64,000 nucleotides of DNA, taken from contig NZ_JYLM01000004.1 in NCBI RefSeq assembly GCF_001439815.1, positions 434,001-498,000 of the forward strand. Reading direction: 5' to 3'. Of the stretch, positions 8,496 to 17,536 are shown piece by piece (positions within the stretch are counted from its first letter, which is position 1; every line of letters starts with the position of its first letter). The notes under the pieces are model-generated. The model was not told where the DNA came from and ran no database searches. It saw only the letters and a program-made list of their open reading frames with translations. Made by a program: the position numbers and the translations under genes. Source of the stretch: Pseudomonas orientalis (GTDB lineage Bacteria; Pseudomonadota; Gammaproteobacteria; Pseudomonadales; Pseudomonadaceae).

Positions 8496-10673
8496 TTACA
8501 GACCGTTCTTAGCCTTGAACTCCCGACGCCGGCGGTGCAACACCGGCTCGGTATAACCGTTAGGCTGTCTGGTCCCTTCAATCACCAGCTCAACCGCCGC
8601 CTGGAATGCGATGTTGCTGTCGAAATCCGGCGCCAGCGGGCGGTACAGCGCATCCCCGGCATTTTGACGGTCCACCACCGGCGCCATGCGCTTGAGGCTT
8701 TCCATGACCTGGGCTTCATTGACGATGCCGTGGCGCAACCAGTTGGCGATGTGCTGGCTGGAGATGCGCAGGGTGGCGCGGTCTTCCATCAGGCCCACAT
8801 CGTTGATGTCCGGCACTTTCGAACAACCGACGCCCTGGTCGATCCAGCGCACCACATAGCCAAGAATGCCTTGAGCATTGTTGTCCAGTTCGTTGCGGAT
8901 TTCTTCCTCGGACCAATCGGTATTCTGCGCCAGGGGAATCGTCAGGATGTCATCCACCGAGGCGCGTTCACGCTGGGCCAACTCGGCCTGGCGGGCGAAC
9001 ACATCGACCTTGTGATAGTGCAAGGCGTGCAATGCAGCTGCCGTTGGCGACGGTACCCAGGCGGTGTTGGCACCGGCCAGTGGGTGGGCGATTTTCTGTT
9101 CGAGCATTGCGGCCATCAGGTCGGGCATCGCCCACATGCCTTTGCCGATTTGCGCACGCCCTTGCAGGCCGGTGCTCAAGCCGATATCGACGTTCCAGTT
9201 TTCGTAGGCGCCGATCCACTTCTCGGCTTTCATGGCGGCCTTGCGCACCATCGCGCCGGCTTCCATGGAGGTGTGGATTTCGTCGCCGGTACGGTCGAGG
9301 AAGCCGGTGTTGATAAACACCACACGTTCGCTGGCCGCCTGGATGCAGGCCTTGAGGTTGACCGTGGTGCGGCGCTCCTCGTCCATGATCCCGACTTTCA
9401 ATGTGTTACGCGGCAGGTTCAACACGTCCTCGATACGGCCGAACAGCTCGTTGGTGAACGCCGCTTCTTCGGGGCCGTGCATCTTCGGTTTGACGATGTA
9501 CACGGAGCCTGTGCGGCTGTTCTTGCGCGTGCTGTTGCCGTTGAGGCTGTGGATCGCCGCCAGGCTGGTGAGCAGGCCGTCGAGGATGCCTTCCGGCACT
9601 TCGTTGCCGTGTTTATCGAGGATCGCGTCGATGGTCATCAAATGGCCAACGTTGCGCACGAACAACAGCGAGCGGCCGTGCAGGGTGACGTCGTTGCCGT
9701 CGATGCCGGTGTAGACCCGATCAGGGTTCATGGTGCGGGTAAAGGTCTTGCCGCCCTTGGCCACTTCTTCGGCCAGGTCGCCCTTCATCAGGCCGAGCCA
9801 GTTGCGATAGATCACCACCTTGTCGTCGGCGTCCACGGCGGCGACGGAGTCTTCGCAGTCCATGATGGTGGTCAGCGCGGCTTCCATCAGCACGTCTTTG
9901 ACGCCGGCGGCGTCGGTCTGGCCGACCGGGGTGCCGGCGTCGATCTGGAGCTCGAAGTGCAGGCCGTTATGCTTGAACAGGATCGCAATCGGCTCGGCCG
10001 CGGGGCCCTGGAAGCCGATCAACTGCGCGTCGTCACGCAGACCGCTGTTGCTGCCGCCCTTGAGGCTGACGATCAGCTTGCCGTCGACGATCTTGTAGCC
10101 GGTGGAATCGACGTGGCTGCCGGCGCTGAGCGGTGCGGCTTCGTCGAGGAAGGCGCGAGCGAAGGCGATGACCTTGTCGCCGCGCACTTTGTTGTAGCCC
10201 TTGCCCTTTTCCGCGCCGTCGGCTTCGCTGATGGCATCGGTGCCATACAGCGCGTCGTACAGCGAACCCCAGCGTGCATTGGAAGCGTTGAGGGCGAAGC
10301 GGGCGTTCATCACCGGCACCACCAGCTGAGGGCCGGCCATGCGCGCGATTTCGTCGTCGACGTTTTGGGTCGAGGCCTGGAAGTCTGCGGCTTCTGGCAG
10401 CAGGTATCCGATGTCTTGCAGGAAGGCTTTGTAGGCCACCGGGTCATGGGGCTGGCCGGCATGGGTGTGGTGCCAGGTATCGATGCGCGCCTGGAAATCG
10501 TCGCGTTTGGCGAGCAGGGCTTTGTTCTTCGGCGCCAGGTCATGAATGACCTTGTCGGCGCCGGCCCAGAACTGGTCGGCCGTGATGCCAGTACCGGGAA
10601 TGGCTTCGTTGTTCACGAAGTCGAACAGGACTTTGGCGACCTGCAGGCCACCGACTTGAACGTGTTCAGTCAT
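8496..10673 (-). CDS. glcB: Malate synthase G
   Basis: 725 residues, the usual length of the G isoform. It condenses glyoxylate with acetyl-CoA to malate in the glyoxylate and glycolate pathways (cytoplasm). Family signatures: [39 protein letters not shown] with [14 protein letters not shown], and [18 protein letters not shown]. The start is the ATG of MTEHVQVGG, preceded by GAGG at 6 nt. It is monocistronic: a terminator lies right after it and divergent gcvR-like DNA is 360 nt upstream. glcDEF genes are not adjacent, unlike in E. coli. A 7-bp inverted repeat lies 48 nt upstream of the start and may be an operator. Confidence 0.97.
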   Translation of the reverse strand: MTEHVQVGGLQVAKVLFDFVNNEAIPGTGITADQFWAGADKVIHDLAPKNKALLAKRDDFQARIDTWHHTHAGQPHDPVAYKAFLQDIGYLLPEAADFQASTQNVDDEIARMAGPQLVVPVMNARFALNASNARWGSLYDALYGTDAISEADGAEKGKGYNKVRGDKVIAFARAFLDEAAPLSAGSHVDSTGYKIVDGKLIVSLKGGSNSGLRDDAQLIGFQGPAAEPIAILFKHNGLHFELQIDAGTPVGQTDAAGVKDVLMEAALTTIMDCEDSVAAVDADDKVVIYRNWLGLMKGDLAEEVAKGGKTFTRTMNPDRVYTGIDGNDVTLHGRSLLFVRNVGHLMTIDAILDKHGNEVPEGILDGLLTSLAAIHSLNGNSTRKNSRTGSVYIVKPKMHGPEEAAFTNELFGRIEDVLNLPRNTLKVGIMDEERRTTVNLKACIQAASERVVFINTGFLDRTGDEIHTSMEAGAMVRKAAMKAEKWIGAYENWNVDIGLSTGLQGRAQIGKGMWAMPDLMAAMLEQKIAHPLAGANTAWVPSPTAAALHALHYHKVDVFARQAELAQRERASVDDILTIPLAQNTDWSEEEIRNELDNNAQGILGYVVRWIDQGVGCSKVPDINDVGLMEDRATLRISSQHIANWLRHGIVNEAQVMESLKRMAPVVDRQNAGDALYRPLAPDFDSNIAFQAAVELVIEGTRQPNGYTEPVLHRRRREFKAKNGL

Positions 10674-10720
10674 TGCTTGCCTCACTCTGCGGAGCTTATG
10701 CGCTGTTTCAGATTTTCATT

Positions 10721-10748
10721 ATGTAGTGCACGGTTGGGCATACTACAT
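10721..10748. promoter_or_regulatory. Inverted repeat upstream of glcB, possible operator
   Basis: ATGTAGT-N14-ACTACAT, a perfect 7-bp inverted repeat 48 nt upstream of the glcB start, where a repressor or activator site would sit. The cognate protein is unknown. Confidence 0.4.
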
Positions 10749-10912
10749 GATGACTTGCGGTTGTGAAAATTAGACTAAATACGTCGTTTAGCGACCCACT
10801 TTGGTCGACCGGTCACAGCGGAGAACCGGATGTTCTCAAAAAACTATCGGATTGTTCCAGATAAATATAAAAATGGTACACGATTTGTTTTCGAGCCACC
10901 GCGCGTCCACCT

Positions 10913-11012
10913 TGTAGGAGCGAGCTTGCTCGCGAAAAACCTGAGAGCACCGCTGGTGTCAGTTTTTTCGCGTTATCGTTGACGACCTTCGCGAGCAAGC
11001 TCGCGCCTACAG
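10913..11012. repeat. REPIN, family B
   Basis: TGTAGGAGCGAGCTTGCTCG ... CGAGCAAGCTCGCGCCTACA in inverted orientation, about 100 nt apart end to end. Unrelated in sequence to family A. It ends 25 nt before the start of the GcvR-like gene. Confidence 0.9.
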
Positions 11013-11036
11013 GAATCGCACCCGAGGTATTTCGCC

Positions 11037-11549
11037 ATGGACCATCTTGTACTCACAATTATCGCCGCCGACAAACCCGGCCTGGTTGAACGCATCGCGC
11101 ACACCATCGCTGCCCACGGTGGCAACTGGCTGGAAAGCCGCATGGCTCATATGGCCGGGCAGTTTGCCGGAATCCTGCGCGTCAGCGTGCCTGCACAGAA
11201 CCGTCAGGAACTGGTGGGGGCGCTGGAGGATTTATCCACACACGGCATTCGCGTTCTGGTGGGTGAGGGCAGCTCCGGCCAGGCATCCGCCTCCAAACCG
11301 ATTGTGATGACCCTGGTGGGCAATGATCGCGCCGGCATCGTGCGTGAGATCACTGCGCTGTTGAGCGGGCAGGGCGTCAACCTGGAGCGCTTGAGCACCG
11401 ATGTGCGCCCGGCCCCGATGAGCGGCGATCTGCTGTTCAGTGCCGAGGCCCTGTTGCAGGTGCCGTCAACCTTGTCTCTGGAGGCGTTGCAGGCGTCCCT
11501 GGAAACCCTGGCAGACGATCTGATGGTGGAACTGCGCAACGATGAATGA
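11037..11549 (+). CDS. ACT-domain protein, glycine cleavage repressor (GcvR)-like
   Basis: 170 residues built of two ACT domains: residues about 3-80 (LTIIAADKPGLVERIAHTIA, GGNWLESRMAHMAGQFAGI) and about 88-165 (MTLVGNDRAGIVREITALLS). There is no DNA-binding domain. In E. coli, GcvR binds glycine and blocks the activator GcvA; the same role here is inferred. GAGG lies 10 nt before the ATG. A perfect DnaA box (TTATCCACA) lies inside the gene at 11232-11240. No gcv genes are adjacent. Confidence 0.82.
   Translation: MDHLVLTIIAADKPGLVERIAHTIAAHGGNWLESRMAHMAGQFAGILRVSVPAQNRQELVGALEDLSTHGIRVLVGEGSSGQASASKPIVMTLVGNDRAGIVREITALLSGQGVNLERLSTDVRPAPMSGDLLFSAEALLQVPSTLSLEALQASLETLADDLMVELRNDE
11232..11240 (+). 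other. DnaA box (perfect 9-mer)
   Basis: TTATCCACA, the consensus DnaA-binding 9-mer, within the gcvR-like coding region. One of three perfect copies in 480 bp. Confidence 0.6.
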
Positions 11550-11587
11550 CCACCCACGAGGTTATGCATGGAAATCTTGCATGGGCC

Positions 11588-11596
11588 TGTGGATAA
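11588..11596 (-). other. DnaA box (perfect 9-mer)
   Basis: TGTGGATAA (complement TTATCCACA) in the 222-bp gap between the gcvR-like gene and rarD. Confidence 0.6.
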
Positions 11597-11699
11597 CCTG
11601 TAGAGACTCGACGCCAGGCCCCACGGGACGGGCTTCTTCGCCAACTGAGCAAAAAACGAGCAGTTTCAAGGGCTTGTGCACAAATGGCGGGGATCAGGT

Positions 11700-11708
11700 T
11701 GTGGATAA
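11700..11708 (-). other. DnaA box (perfect 9-mer)
   Basis: TGTGGATAA in the same gap, same orientation as the copy 112 bp away. Confidence 0.6.
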
Positions 11709-11771
11709 CCTTGGGGTGGATGTCTGCAAGCCAGGCCGGGTATGGCTTGCAGGGCGTTGAGCGTTTTTTGA

Positions 11772-12656
11772 TCAGCGTTTGCGCACGCTCAGCCAGATAT
11801 CCACGCTGTACACCACCAGCCCCGCCCAGATAAAGGCGAAGGCGGTCAGCGTGCTGGGCGCCAGGTGTTCGCCGAACAGCAGCACGGCCTCCAGCAGCAC
11901 CAGGGTGGGCGCTACGTACTGCAAAAAGCCCAGTGCCGTGTAAGGCAGATGCCGCGCGGCGGCGTTGAAACAGACCAGCGGGATCAGCGTCACCGGGCCT
12001 GCGGCCACCAGCCACCAGGCCTCGGAGGTTCCCCAGAATTCCAGCTGTGCGCTGTGAGCCGTCGGGTTGAACAGCAACCAGGCGATGGCGATCGGGACCA
12101 GCATCCAGGTTTCCACCACCAGCCCCGGCAGGGCTTTGACCGGCGCCTGTTTACGGATCAGCCCGTAGAAGCCAAAGGTCAGCGCCAGCACCAGCGATAC
12201 CCAGGGCAAACTGCCGACCTGCCACACCTGCTGCGCCACGCCGACCGCCGCCAGAACCACGGCGACCCATTGCAGGCGGCGCAGGCGCTCACCGAGCAGC
12301 AGCATCCCCAGCAGTACGTTGACCAGCGGGTTGATGTAGTAACCCAGGCTCGCTTCCAGCATGCGCCCGGTGTTGACCGACCATACATACGTCAGCCAGT
12401 TGGCCGCGATCAACGAACCGCTGAGGGCCAGGATCGCCAGGCGCCTGGGATTGTCGCGCAGCTCGCGAAACCAGCCGGGGTGTTTCCACACCATCAACAG
12501 CAAGCCACCGAACAACGCCGACCACAGCACGCGATGCACGATGATCTCGGCGGCGGGGACACTGGCAATGGCTTTGAAATAGAGTGGGAAAAGACCCCAG
12601 ATGACATAGGCGCTCAGGCCCAGGATGTAGCCCTTGCGGGGGTTGGCGGCGTGCAT
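11772..12656 (-). CDS. rarD: RarD-type EamA/DMT-family permease
   Basis: 294 residues with about ten hydrophobic helices and two EamA repeats, the usual RarD size. Typical motifs: N-terminal KGYILGLSAYVIWGLFPLYF, then ASLGYYINPLVNVLLGMLLL at the end of the first repeat and LPYTALGFLQYVAPTLVLL in the second. RarD proteins are inner-membrane drug/metabolite transporters. E. coli rarD is linked with chloramphenicol sensitivity, but the physiological substrate is unknown. AAGGA lies 7 nt before the ATG. Single gene on the minus strand, ending against the DnaA-box region. Confidence 0.9.
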   Translation of the reverse strand: MHAANPRKGYILGLSAYVIWGLFPLYFKAIASVPAAEIIVHRVLWSALFGGLLLMVWKHPGWFRELRDNPRRLAILALSGSLIAANWLTYVWSVNTGRMLEASLGYYINPLVNVLLGMLLLGERLRRLQWVAVVLAAVGVAQQVWQVGSLPWVSLVLALTFGFYGLIRKQAPVKALPGLVVETWMLVPIAIAWLLFNPTAHSAQLEFWGTSEAWWLVAAGPVTLIPLVCFNAAARHLPYTALGFLQYVAPTLVLLEAVLLFGEHLAPSTLTAFAFIWAGLVVYSVDIWLSVRKR

Positions 12657-12736
12657 TGCAGAATCCTTGTTCAGGCAGCTTACAAAGCGCGATTGTAAGG
12701 ATATTTGTCCATGCGTGGGGCCCCGCTTTGCTTTTA

Positions 12737-12828
12737 TGTGGGAGGGGGCTTGCCCCCGATAGCGGAGTATCAGTCGCCCCTATGTATCAGCTGACAGGCC
12801 GCCTTCGGGGGCAAGCCCCCTCCCACAT
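12737..12828. repeat. REPIN, family A
   Basis: TGTGGGAGGGGGCTTGCCCC ... GGGGCAAGCCCCCTCCCACA, canonical arms in inverted orientation, between srkA (3' end) and rarD (5' end). Confidence 0.92.
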
Positions 12829-12840
12829 ACAGCACAACAG

Positions 12841-13815
12841 TCAGAAGAGTTTCAGCGGTTCTTCGTTGAGGGCCGAAAGCTGCTCACGCAACGCCAGCAC
12901 CTGATCACCCCAATAGCGCTCGCTGCCAAACCACGGGAAGCTGTGGGGAAATGCCGGGTCGTCCCAGCGCCGCGCCAGCCAGGCGCTGTAGTGCATCAGG
13001 CGCAGGGCGCGCAAGGGTTCGATCAGGGCCAGTTCCCGTGGGTCGAAGTCGTGGAATTCCTGGTAGCCGTCCATCAATTCCGACAGCTGGCCCAGGCATT
13101 CCTGGCGATCGCCTGCCAGCATCATCCACAGGTCCTGCACCGCCGGGCCCATGCGGCAGTCATCCAGGTCGACGATGTGGAACATCTCGTCGCGGCACAT
13201 CATGTTGCCGGGGTGGCAGTCGCCATGCATGCGGATGTTCGTGTGCGGCGTGGCCTTGTAGACCTCTTCCACGCGCTTGAGCAGGTCGCGGGCCACAGAC
13301 TCGTAGGCCGGCAACAGGCTTTTGGGAATGAAGTTGCCTTCGAGCAGGGTGGTCAGGGAATCGTGACCGAAGTTCTTTACGCCGAGGGCTTCGCGGTGTT
13401 CGAACGGGCGGGTGGAACCCACGGCGTGCAAACGGCCGAGCAGTTGCCCGAGGCGATAGAGCTGGTCGAGGTTGCCCGGCTCCGGCGCACGACCGCCACG
13501 GCGTGGAAACAGGGTGAAGCGGAAACCCTGGTGCTCGAACAGGCTTGCGCCGTTGTGGATCAGCGGGGCGACCACCGGCACCTCGCATTCAGCCAGTTCG
13601 AAGGTGAAACGGTGTTCTTCCAGGATCGCTTCGTTGGTCCAGCGCTGGGGCCGGTAGAACTTGGCGATCAGGGGTTCGGAATCTTCGATGCCCACCTGAT
13701 ACACGCGGTTTTCGTAGCTGTTGAGCGCCAAAATGCGCGCATCGCTGAGAAAACCGATGCTTTCGACGGCGTCGAGGACCAGGTCAGGGGTGAGTGTTTC
13801 AAACGGGTGGGCCAT
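12841..13815 (-). CDS. srkA: Stress response serine/threonine kinase (YihE/RdoA type)
   Basis: 324 residues. APH/choline-kinase fold with the Brenner motif HGDCHPGNMM (catalytic Asp) followed by the metal-binding DLDDC. The N-terminus MAHPFETLTPDLVLDAVESI is family-typical. SrkA protects E. coli against stress-induced death by countering MazF; that role here is inferred from family. AGGAG lies 5 nt before this ATG. The frame stays open 42 codons further upstream, but that extension is translated REPIN DNA and is rejected. Flanked by REPINs on both sides. Confidence 0.92.
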   Translation of the reverse strand: MAHPFETLTPDLVLDAVESIGFLSDARILALNSYENRVYQVGIEDSEPLIAKFYRPQRWTNEAILEEHRFTFELAECEVPVVAPLIHNGASLFEHQGFRFTLFPRRGGRAPEPGNLDQLYRLGQLLGRLHAVGSTRPFEHREALGVKNFGHDSLTTLLEGNFIPKSLLPAYESVARDLLKRVEEVYKATPHTNIRMHGDCHPGNMMCRDEMFHIVDLDDCRMGPAVQDLWMMLAGDRQECLGQLSELMDGYQEFHDFDPRELALIEPLRALRLMHYSAWLARRWDDPAFPHSFPWFGSERYWGDQVLALREQLSALNEEPLKLF

Positions 13816-13901
13816 GCGAACTCCTGCGCGCAGCAGGTCGCCGCGTCCGGCCGGGTATGGTAACCCAGCGGGCTTGAGATAGGGGGCGACTGTGGGATCG
13901 C

Positions 13902-13990
13902 CATCGGGGGCAAGCCCCCTCCCACACTTGAATATATTCACAAGTCCAAAGGTGGGAGGGGCGGTGCGACGATTCGACTTGCCCCCGATG
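13902..13990. repeat. REPIN, family A, with a variant long arm
   Basis: The left arm is canonical (CATCGGGGGCAAGCCCCCTC). The right arm is the variant GGGGCGGTGCGACGATTCGA followed by CTTGCCCCCGATG. The insert matches that at 8341-8432. Confidence 0.88.
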
Positions 13991-13998
13991 AGGCCCTG

Positions 13999-15897
13999 TC
14001 AGGCGCCGACAACCCCACCATCATCACGCCGAATCGCCATCACCGACGAACGCGGCTTGCCATTGGGCAGATGCTCCGGCCAGGTCGACCCACCGGTTTC
14101 CCCCGGATGCTGAATACCCACAAACAGGGTTTTCTGATCCGGCGAAAAGCTGATCCCAGTGACCTCACACGCCACCGGCCCGACCATGAAGCGGCGAATT
14201 TCACCGGTGCTCGGGTCGGCACACAGCATCTGGTTGTTGCCCATGCCGGCGAAGTCGCCTGCGTTGCTGTAGTCGCCGTCGGTGAGGATCCACAGGCGGC
14301 CGGCCTTGTCGAAACCCAGGCCGTCGGGGCTGTTGAACATGTTCTGCGGATTGATGTTGGACGAGCCGCCCTTCGGCAAGCCCGCGTGTACACCGGGGTT
14401 GCCGGCGACGACGAACAGGTCCCAGGTGAAGTCCGTGGCGCCGTGGTTATCGGCGTCGGCTTTCCAGCGCAGGATCTGGCCATAGACGTTCTTCTCACGC
14501 GGGTTGGGCCCGCCCACCGGCTGGCCGTCTTCGCCGCGCTTGGCGTTGTTGGTCAGGGTGCAATAGACCTGGCCGTCGGTAGGGCTGACCACGATCCATT
14601 CCGGGCGGTCCATGCGCGTGGCTTTCACTACGCTGGCGGCCAGGCGCGCATGGATCAGCACTTCGGCCTGGCTGGCAAAGCCTGTGCCGGCGTCGATGCC
14701 GTTTTTGCCGTGGGAGAGTTCGACCCATTGGCCCTTGCCCTTGGGATGATCGGCATCGCCATTGCCCGCGTCGAAGATGGCTACGTACAAGGTGCCGTGA
14801 TCGAGCAGATCCTTGTTGGCCTTCGGGTTGTCGTGGTTGATCGGGTCGCGGCTGACGAACTTGTAGATGAATTCGCCGCGTTCATCATCGCCCATGTACA
14901 CCACCGCGCGCCCGTCGCGGGTCTCGGCCAGGGCCGCGTTTTCGTGCTTGAAGCGGCCCAGGGCGGTGCGCTTGACCGGGGTGGAGTGCGGGTCGAACGG
15001 GTCGATTTCCACTACCCAGCCGTGACGGTTGAGTTCGTTGGCGTTCCTGGCCAGGTCGAAGCGCGGGTCGTGCGGGTGCCAGTTGATGTCTTTGCTGGCC
15101 GCGACCGCGCCGTAGCGTTTCTGCCCGGCATCGAAGACTTGCTGGGGGTTGCTGCTGCCGAAGCAGTCGGTGAAGTTCTCTTCGCAGGTCAGATAAGTGC
15201 CCCACGGCGTCTTGCCGTTGGCGCAGTTCTGGAACGTGCCGAGGACTTTCTTGCCGGTTTTGTCTGCGCTGGTTTTCAGCCAGTCGTGGCCGGCGGCGGG
15301 ACCGCTCAGGCGGATCGGCGTGTTGCCGTGGATGCGCCGGTTGTAGCGTGAGTCCTGGACGAACTGCCAGTTGTCGCCCTTGCGTTGTATCTCGATCACT
15401 GACACGCCTTCGCTGGCCAGGGCCTTGCGCACGTCCTCGGCCGATTGCGGCGCGCCGCCGTGGGCGTAGAGGTAGCGGTAGTTGGTGTATTCGTTGTTGA
15501 TGGCCATCAAGGCGCGGTTGTCGTCGCCGGGGAAGGGAAACAGGCTCATGCCGTCATTGTTGTCGCCGAACTGCTGTTCCTGGGCCTTGGCCGTGCCGTT
15601 GCCGGAGGGGTCGAAGGCCGGTGCCTGCTTGCTCAAGGGCTGGCCCCAGCTGATCAACACCGAGGCGCTGTAGCCGGGCGGCAGGGTGAGGGTGTCGCTG
15701 GTAGCGGCGGCGATGCCGGTAAAGCCGAGCAACGGGCTGGCGGACGCGGCGTTCACAGCCAGGGCGCTGCGGCTGAGCAGGTTGCCGCCCAGGAACATTG
15801 CCGCGCCGCACAGGGCGCCGGCACCGATAAAACTGCGACGGGTGAGGCCGACCATCTGTTCGAGGTCGGTGGCTTGGTTTTCTTCTAATAGGCTCAT
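13999..15897 (-). CDS. PhoX-family (DUF839) secreted alkaline phosphatase
   Basis: 632 residues. A twin-arginine signal TRRSFIGAG (residues 19-27) plus a hydrophobic stretch ending LSRSALA directs Tat export to the periplasm or outside. The body is a DUF839/PhoX beta-propeller with NNEYTNYRYL, TCEENFTDCFG (Cys and metal-ligand region) and GSTWPEHLPNGKPRSSVMAI at the end. PhoX enzymes are calcium/iron-dependent phosphomonoesterases induced in phosphate starvation. AGGGAG lies about 6 nt before the ATG. A Pho-box-like sequence lies 44 nt upstream, which fits PhoB control. Whether this copy is the main PhoX or a DUF839 paralogue cannot be decided here. Confidence 0.88.
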   Translation of the reverse strand: MSLLEENQATDLEQMVGLTRRSFIGAGALCGAAMFLGGNLLSRSALAVNAASASPLLGFTGIAAATSDTLTLPPGYSASVLISWGQPLSKQAPAFDPSGNGTAKAQEQQFGDNNDGMSLFPFPGDDNRALMAINNEYTNYRYLYAHGGAPQSAEDVRKALASEGVSVIEIQRKGDNWQFVQDSRYNRRIHGNTPIRLSGPAAGHDWLKTSADKTGKKVLGTFQNCANGKTPWGTYLTCEENFTDCFGSSNPQQVFDAGQKRYGAVAASKDINWHPHDPRFDLARNANELNRHGWVVEIDPFDPHSTPVKRTALGRFKHENAALAETRDGRAVVYMGDDERGEFIYKFVSRDPINHDNPKANKDLLDHGTLYVAIFDAGNGDADHPKGKGQWVELSHGKNGIDAGTGFASQAEVLIHARLAASVVKATRMDRPEWIVVSPTDGQVYCTLTNNAKRGEDGQPVGGPNPREKNVYGQILRWKADADNHGATDFTWDLFVVAGNPGVHAGLPKGGSSNINPQNMFNSPDGLGFDKAGRLWILTDGDYSNAGDFAGMGNNQMLCADPSTGEIRRFMVGPVACEVTGISFSPDQKTLFVGIQHPGETGGSTWPEHLPNGKPRSSVMAIRRDDGGVVGA

Positions 15898-15940
15898 ATC
15901 AGGCTCCCTACGGTTTTTGCAGACACCTTAAGGAGCGCGC

Positions 15941-15958
15941 GTGACGAAATTGTTGCAG
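15941..15958 (-). promoter_or_regulatory. Possible Pho box upstream of the PhoX-like gene
   Basis: On the minus strand CTGCAAC-AATT-TCGTCAC: two 7-mers separated by four A/T bases, as in the PhoB site (CTGTCAT-N4-CTGTCAT). Matches are partial (about 5 of 7 each). Its distance from the ATG allows a -10 and a short leader. Confidence 0.4.
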
Positions 15959-15976
15959 TTTGATGGCGCGTGCCGG

Positions 15977-16741
15977 CTACACCGGGGTGCCAAGCAATAC
16001 CTGGCCGGGGGCGAATTGCACCTGGATCGGCTGGCCCGGCGCGGCGTTGAGTGCGCTCAGCGCGGCGGGCTGCGCCAGGGCACACAGCACCTGACCGTTC
16101 GGCAGGCCGATACGGACTTCGCTGGGGCCGTCTTCAGCATCGAGAATCGTCTCGATCACACCACTCAGGCAATTGTGTCCAAGTGTTGCAGTCTCCCCGA
16201 TGGTCAACAATTCCAACCAGCCGGCCTTGATCAGGGCAACCACTTCCACGCCGGGTTCCAGCTCCAGACGTTGCGTGCTGTCGTGCGTGATATAGGCATC
16301 CAGATACAGGCCGCCCGCCAGCTCCAGGCGCACCCGGTCATTGCGCCCCTGGCGCTCGATGATGCTGACCTGGCCGTGCAGCTGATTGCGCGCACTGGTG
16401 CGCAGCATCAGGCGGCCCAGCAAATTGAAGTCGCGGGCCGCTTCGTCGGTGGCGAGCACCTCGGCTTGCAAGGCTTGCAGACGCTGATAAAGGCGCAGCA
16501 CGCGTTCACCTTCGCTCGTCAGCCTGGCGCCGCCACCGCCTTTACCGCCGACGCTGCGCTCCACCAGCGGCTTTTGCGCCAGATTGTTCAATTCATCGAT
16601 GGCATCCCACGCGGCTTTGTAGCTCAACCCGGCACTTTTGGCGGCCCGGGTGATGGAACCCTGTTCGGCGATATGCCCCAGCAACGCAATACGCTGAGGG
16701 CGGCGGATGATGTGCTGGCTGAGGGGCGAGGGCAGGGACAT
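15977..16741 (-). CDS. ModE-family molybdate-responsive regulator
   Basis: 254 residues. N-terminal winged helix (about 12-75; ITRAAKSAGLSYKAAWDAID with the LVERSVGGKGGGGARLT wing typical of ModE) followed by two TOBE/Mop ligand domains (about 115-180, SARNQLHGQVSIIERQGRND, and about 185-252). ModE binds molybdate and represses molybdate-transport genes. No modABC genes are adjacent, so the targets lie elsewhere or the regulator acts on other Mo-linked genes. Transcribed toward phoX; comF lies just upstream on the same strand, with a gap under 60 nt. Confidence 0.9.
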   Translation of the reverse strand: MSLPSPLSQHIIRRPQRIALLGHIAEQGSITRAAKSAGLSYKAAWDAIDELNNLAQKPLVERSVGGKGGGGARLTSEGERVLRLYQRLQALQAEVLATDEAARDFNLLGRLMLRTSARNQLHGQVSIIERQGRNDRVRLELAGGLYLDAYITHDSTQRLELEPGVEVVALIKAGWLELLTIGETATLGHNCLSGVIETILDAEDGPSEVRIGLPNGQVLCALAQPAALSALNAAPGQPIQVQFAPGQVLLGTPV

Positions 16742-16798
16742 GGGGATACGCCTGGCTGGAATGAGCGGACGTTGCCGCCCGAAGACACGGGAGTCAAG

Positions 16799-17536
16799 TC
16801 ATGTGCCGGGTTTGGGCGTGCGGGCCAGGCAATACACATCGACCTGACGCGCGCCGGCCTTCATCAACAGCCGCGCCAGGCTGTGGGCGGTGGCACCGGT
16901 GGTCAGCACGTCGTCCACCAGCGCCAGATGCCGACCCTGCACCCGGGCGCCGGGTACCAGCGCGAAGGCATTGAGCAGGTTGTGCTTGCGCGTCTTGGCG
17001 TCGAGGTCTTGTTGCGCGACGGTTTCCCGGGGACGTAACAACAGGTGTTCATCGTAGGGAATGTTCAGGTCGGTGCTGAGCCAGCGCGCCAGCATCACGG
17101 CCTGGTTATAGCCACGCTGGCGCAGACGCTTGGGGGGCATCGGCACCGGCAGCAGGCAATCGGGGCGGGTGAGTTCGGCGTTCTCGAAGCGATGTTGCAG
17201 CAGTCGCCCGAGCAAGCGCCCCAGCAGATGCCCCAGCGGCCAGCGCGCCTGATGCTTGAAGCGGCTGATCAGGCTGTCTACGGGGAAGCTGTAGGTCCAG
17301 GGCGCAATCACTTGTTTATACGCAGGCGGTTGTTTCTGGCATTGGCCGCAGACCAATCCGTCCATGGGCAAGGGCAGGGCGCACACTTCACAGTGCTCCA
17401 TCAGCCACGGCAGCTCGGTTTCGCAGGCGTTGCACACACAATCGGCGCTTTCGGCGCGCTCATCGCAGATCAAACAGGTGTGTACGCTTTTTAGCCAGAT
17501 GTAAACCTGGTGGTTATAGCTTGGTTGACAGTGCAT
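16799..17536 (-). CDS. comF: ComF-family phosphoribosyltransferase-like protein
   Basis: 245 residues. N-terminal cysteine-rich double zinc-ribbon (C21, C24, C35, C38, C49, C52, C63, C66) and a C-terminal phosphoribosyltransferase fold with the PRPP loop [16 protein letters not shown] and [11 protein letters not shown]. ComF/GntX proteins are linked to DNA uptake or use of external DNA; biochemical function is uncertain. AAGGA lies just upstream of the ATG. The first codons overlap the BirA-type operator and the -35 of divergent bioB, so the two genes share regulatory DNA. Confidence 0.9.
   Translation of the reverse strand: MHCQPSYNHQVYIWLKSVHTCLICDERAESADCVCNACETELPWLMEHCEVCALPLPMDGLVCGQCQKQPPAYKQVIAPWTYSFPVDSLISRFKHQARWPLGHLLGRLLGRLLQHRFENAELTRPDCLLPVPMPPKRLRQRGYNQAVMLARWLSTDLNIPYDEHLLLRPRETVAQQDLDAKTRKHNLLNAFALVPGARVQGRHLALVDDVLTTGATAHSLARLLMKAGARQVDVYCLARTPKPGT
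17500..17530 (+). promoter_or_regulatory. BirA-type biotin operator overlapping the bioB -35
   Basis: TGTAAACC-N15-GGTTGACA matches the biotin-repressor operator pattern (TTGTAAACC-N14 to 16-GGTTTACAA). The right half contains TTGACA (17525-17530), followed at 16 nt by TAAATA (17547-17552), a plausible sigma-70 promoter for bioB. BirA bound here would block the -35. Confidence 0.7.

Larger units (their letters stand above)
10674..11036. other. Intergenic region glcB / gcvR-like gene
   Basis: 363 bp between divergent genes. It holds the inverted repeat ATGTAGT-N14-ACTACAT (10721-10748) near glcB, an AT-rich stretch (10770-10890) likely to contain promoters, and a family B REPIN (10913-11012). 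No credible coding frame was seen. Confidence 0.7.

Noticed and set aside
13816..13941. N-terminal extension of SrkA (MNIFKCGRGLAPDGD...)
   Set aside because: Translated REPIN sequence. The CGRGLAPDG-type peptide recurs wherever a REPIN is read in that frame; the downstream ATG has AGGAG and the family start.
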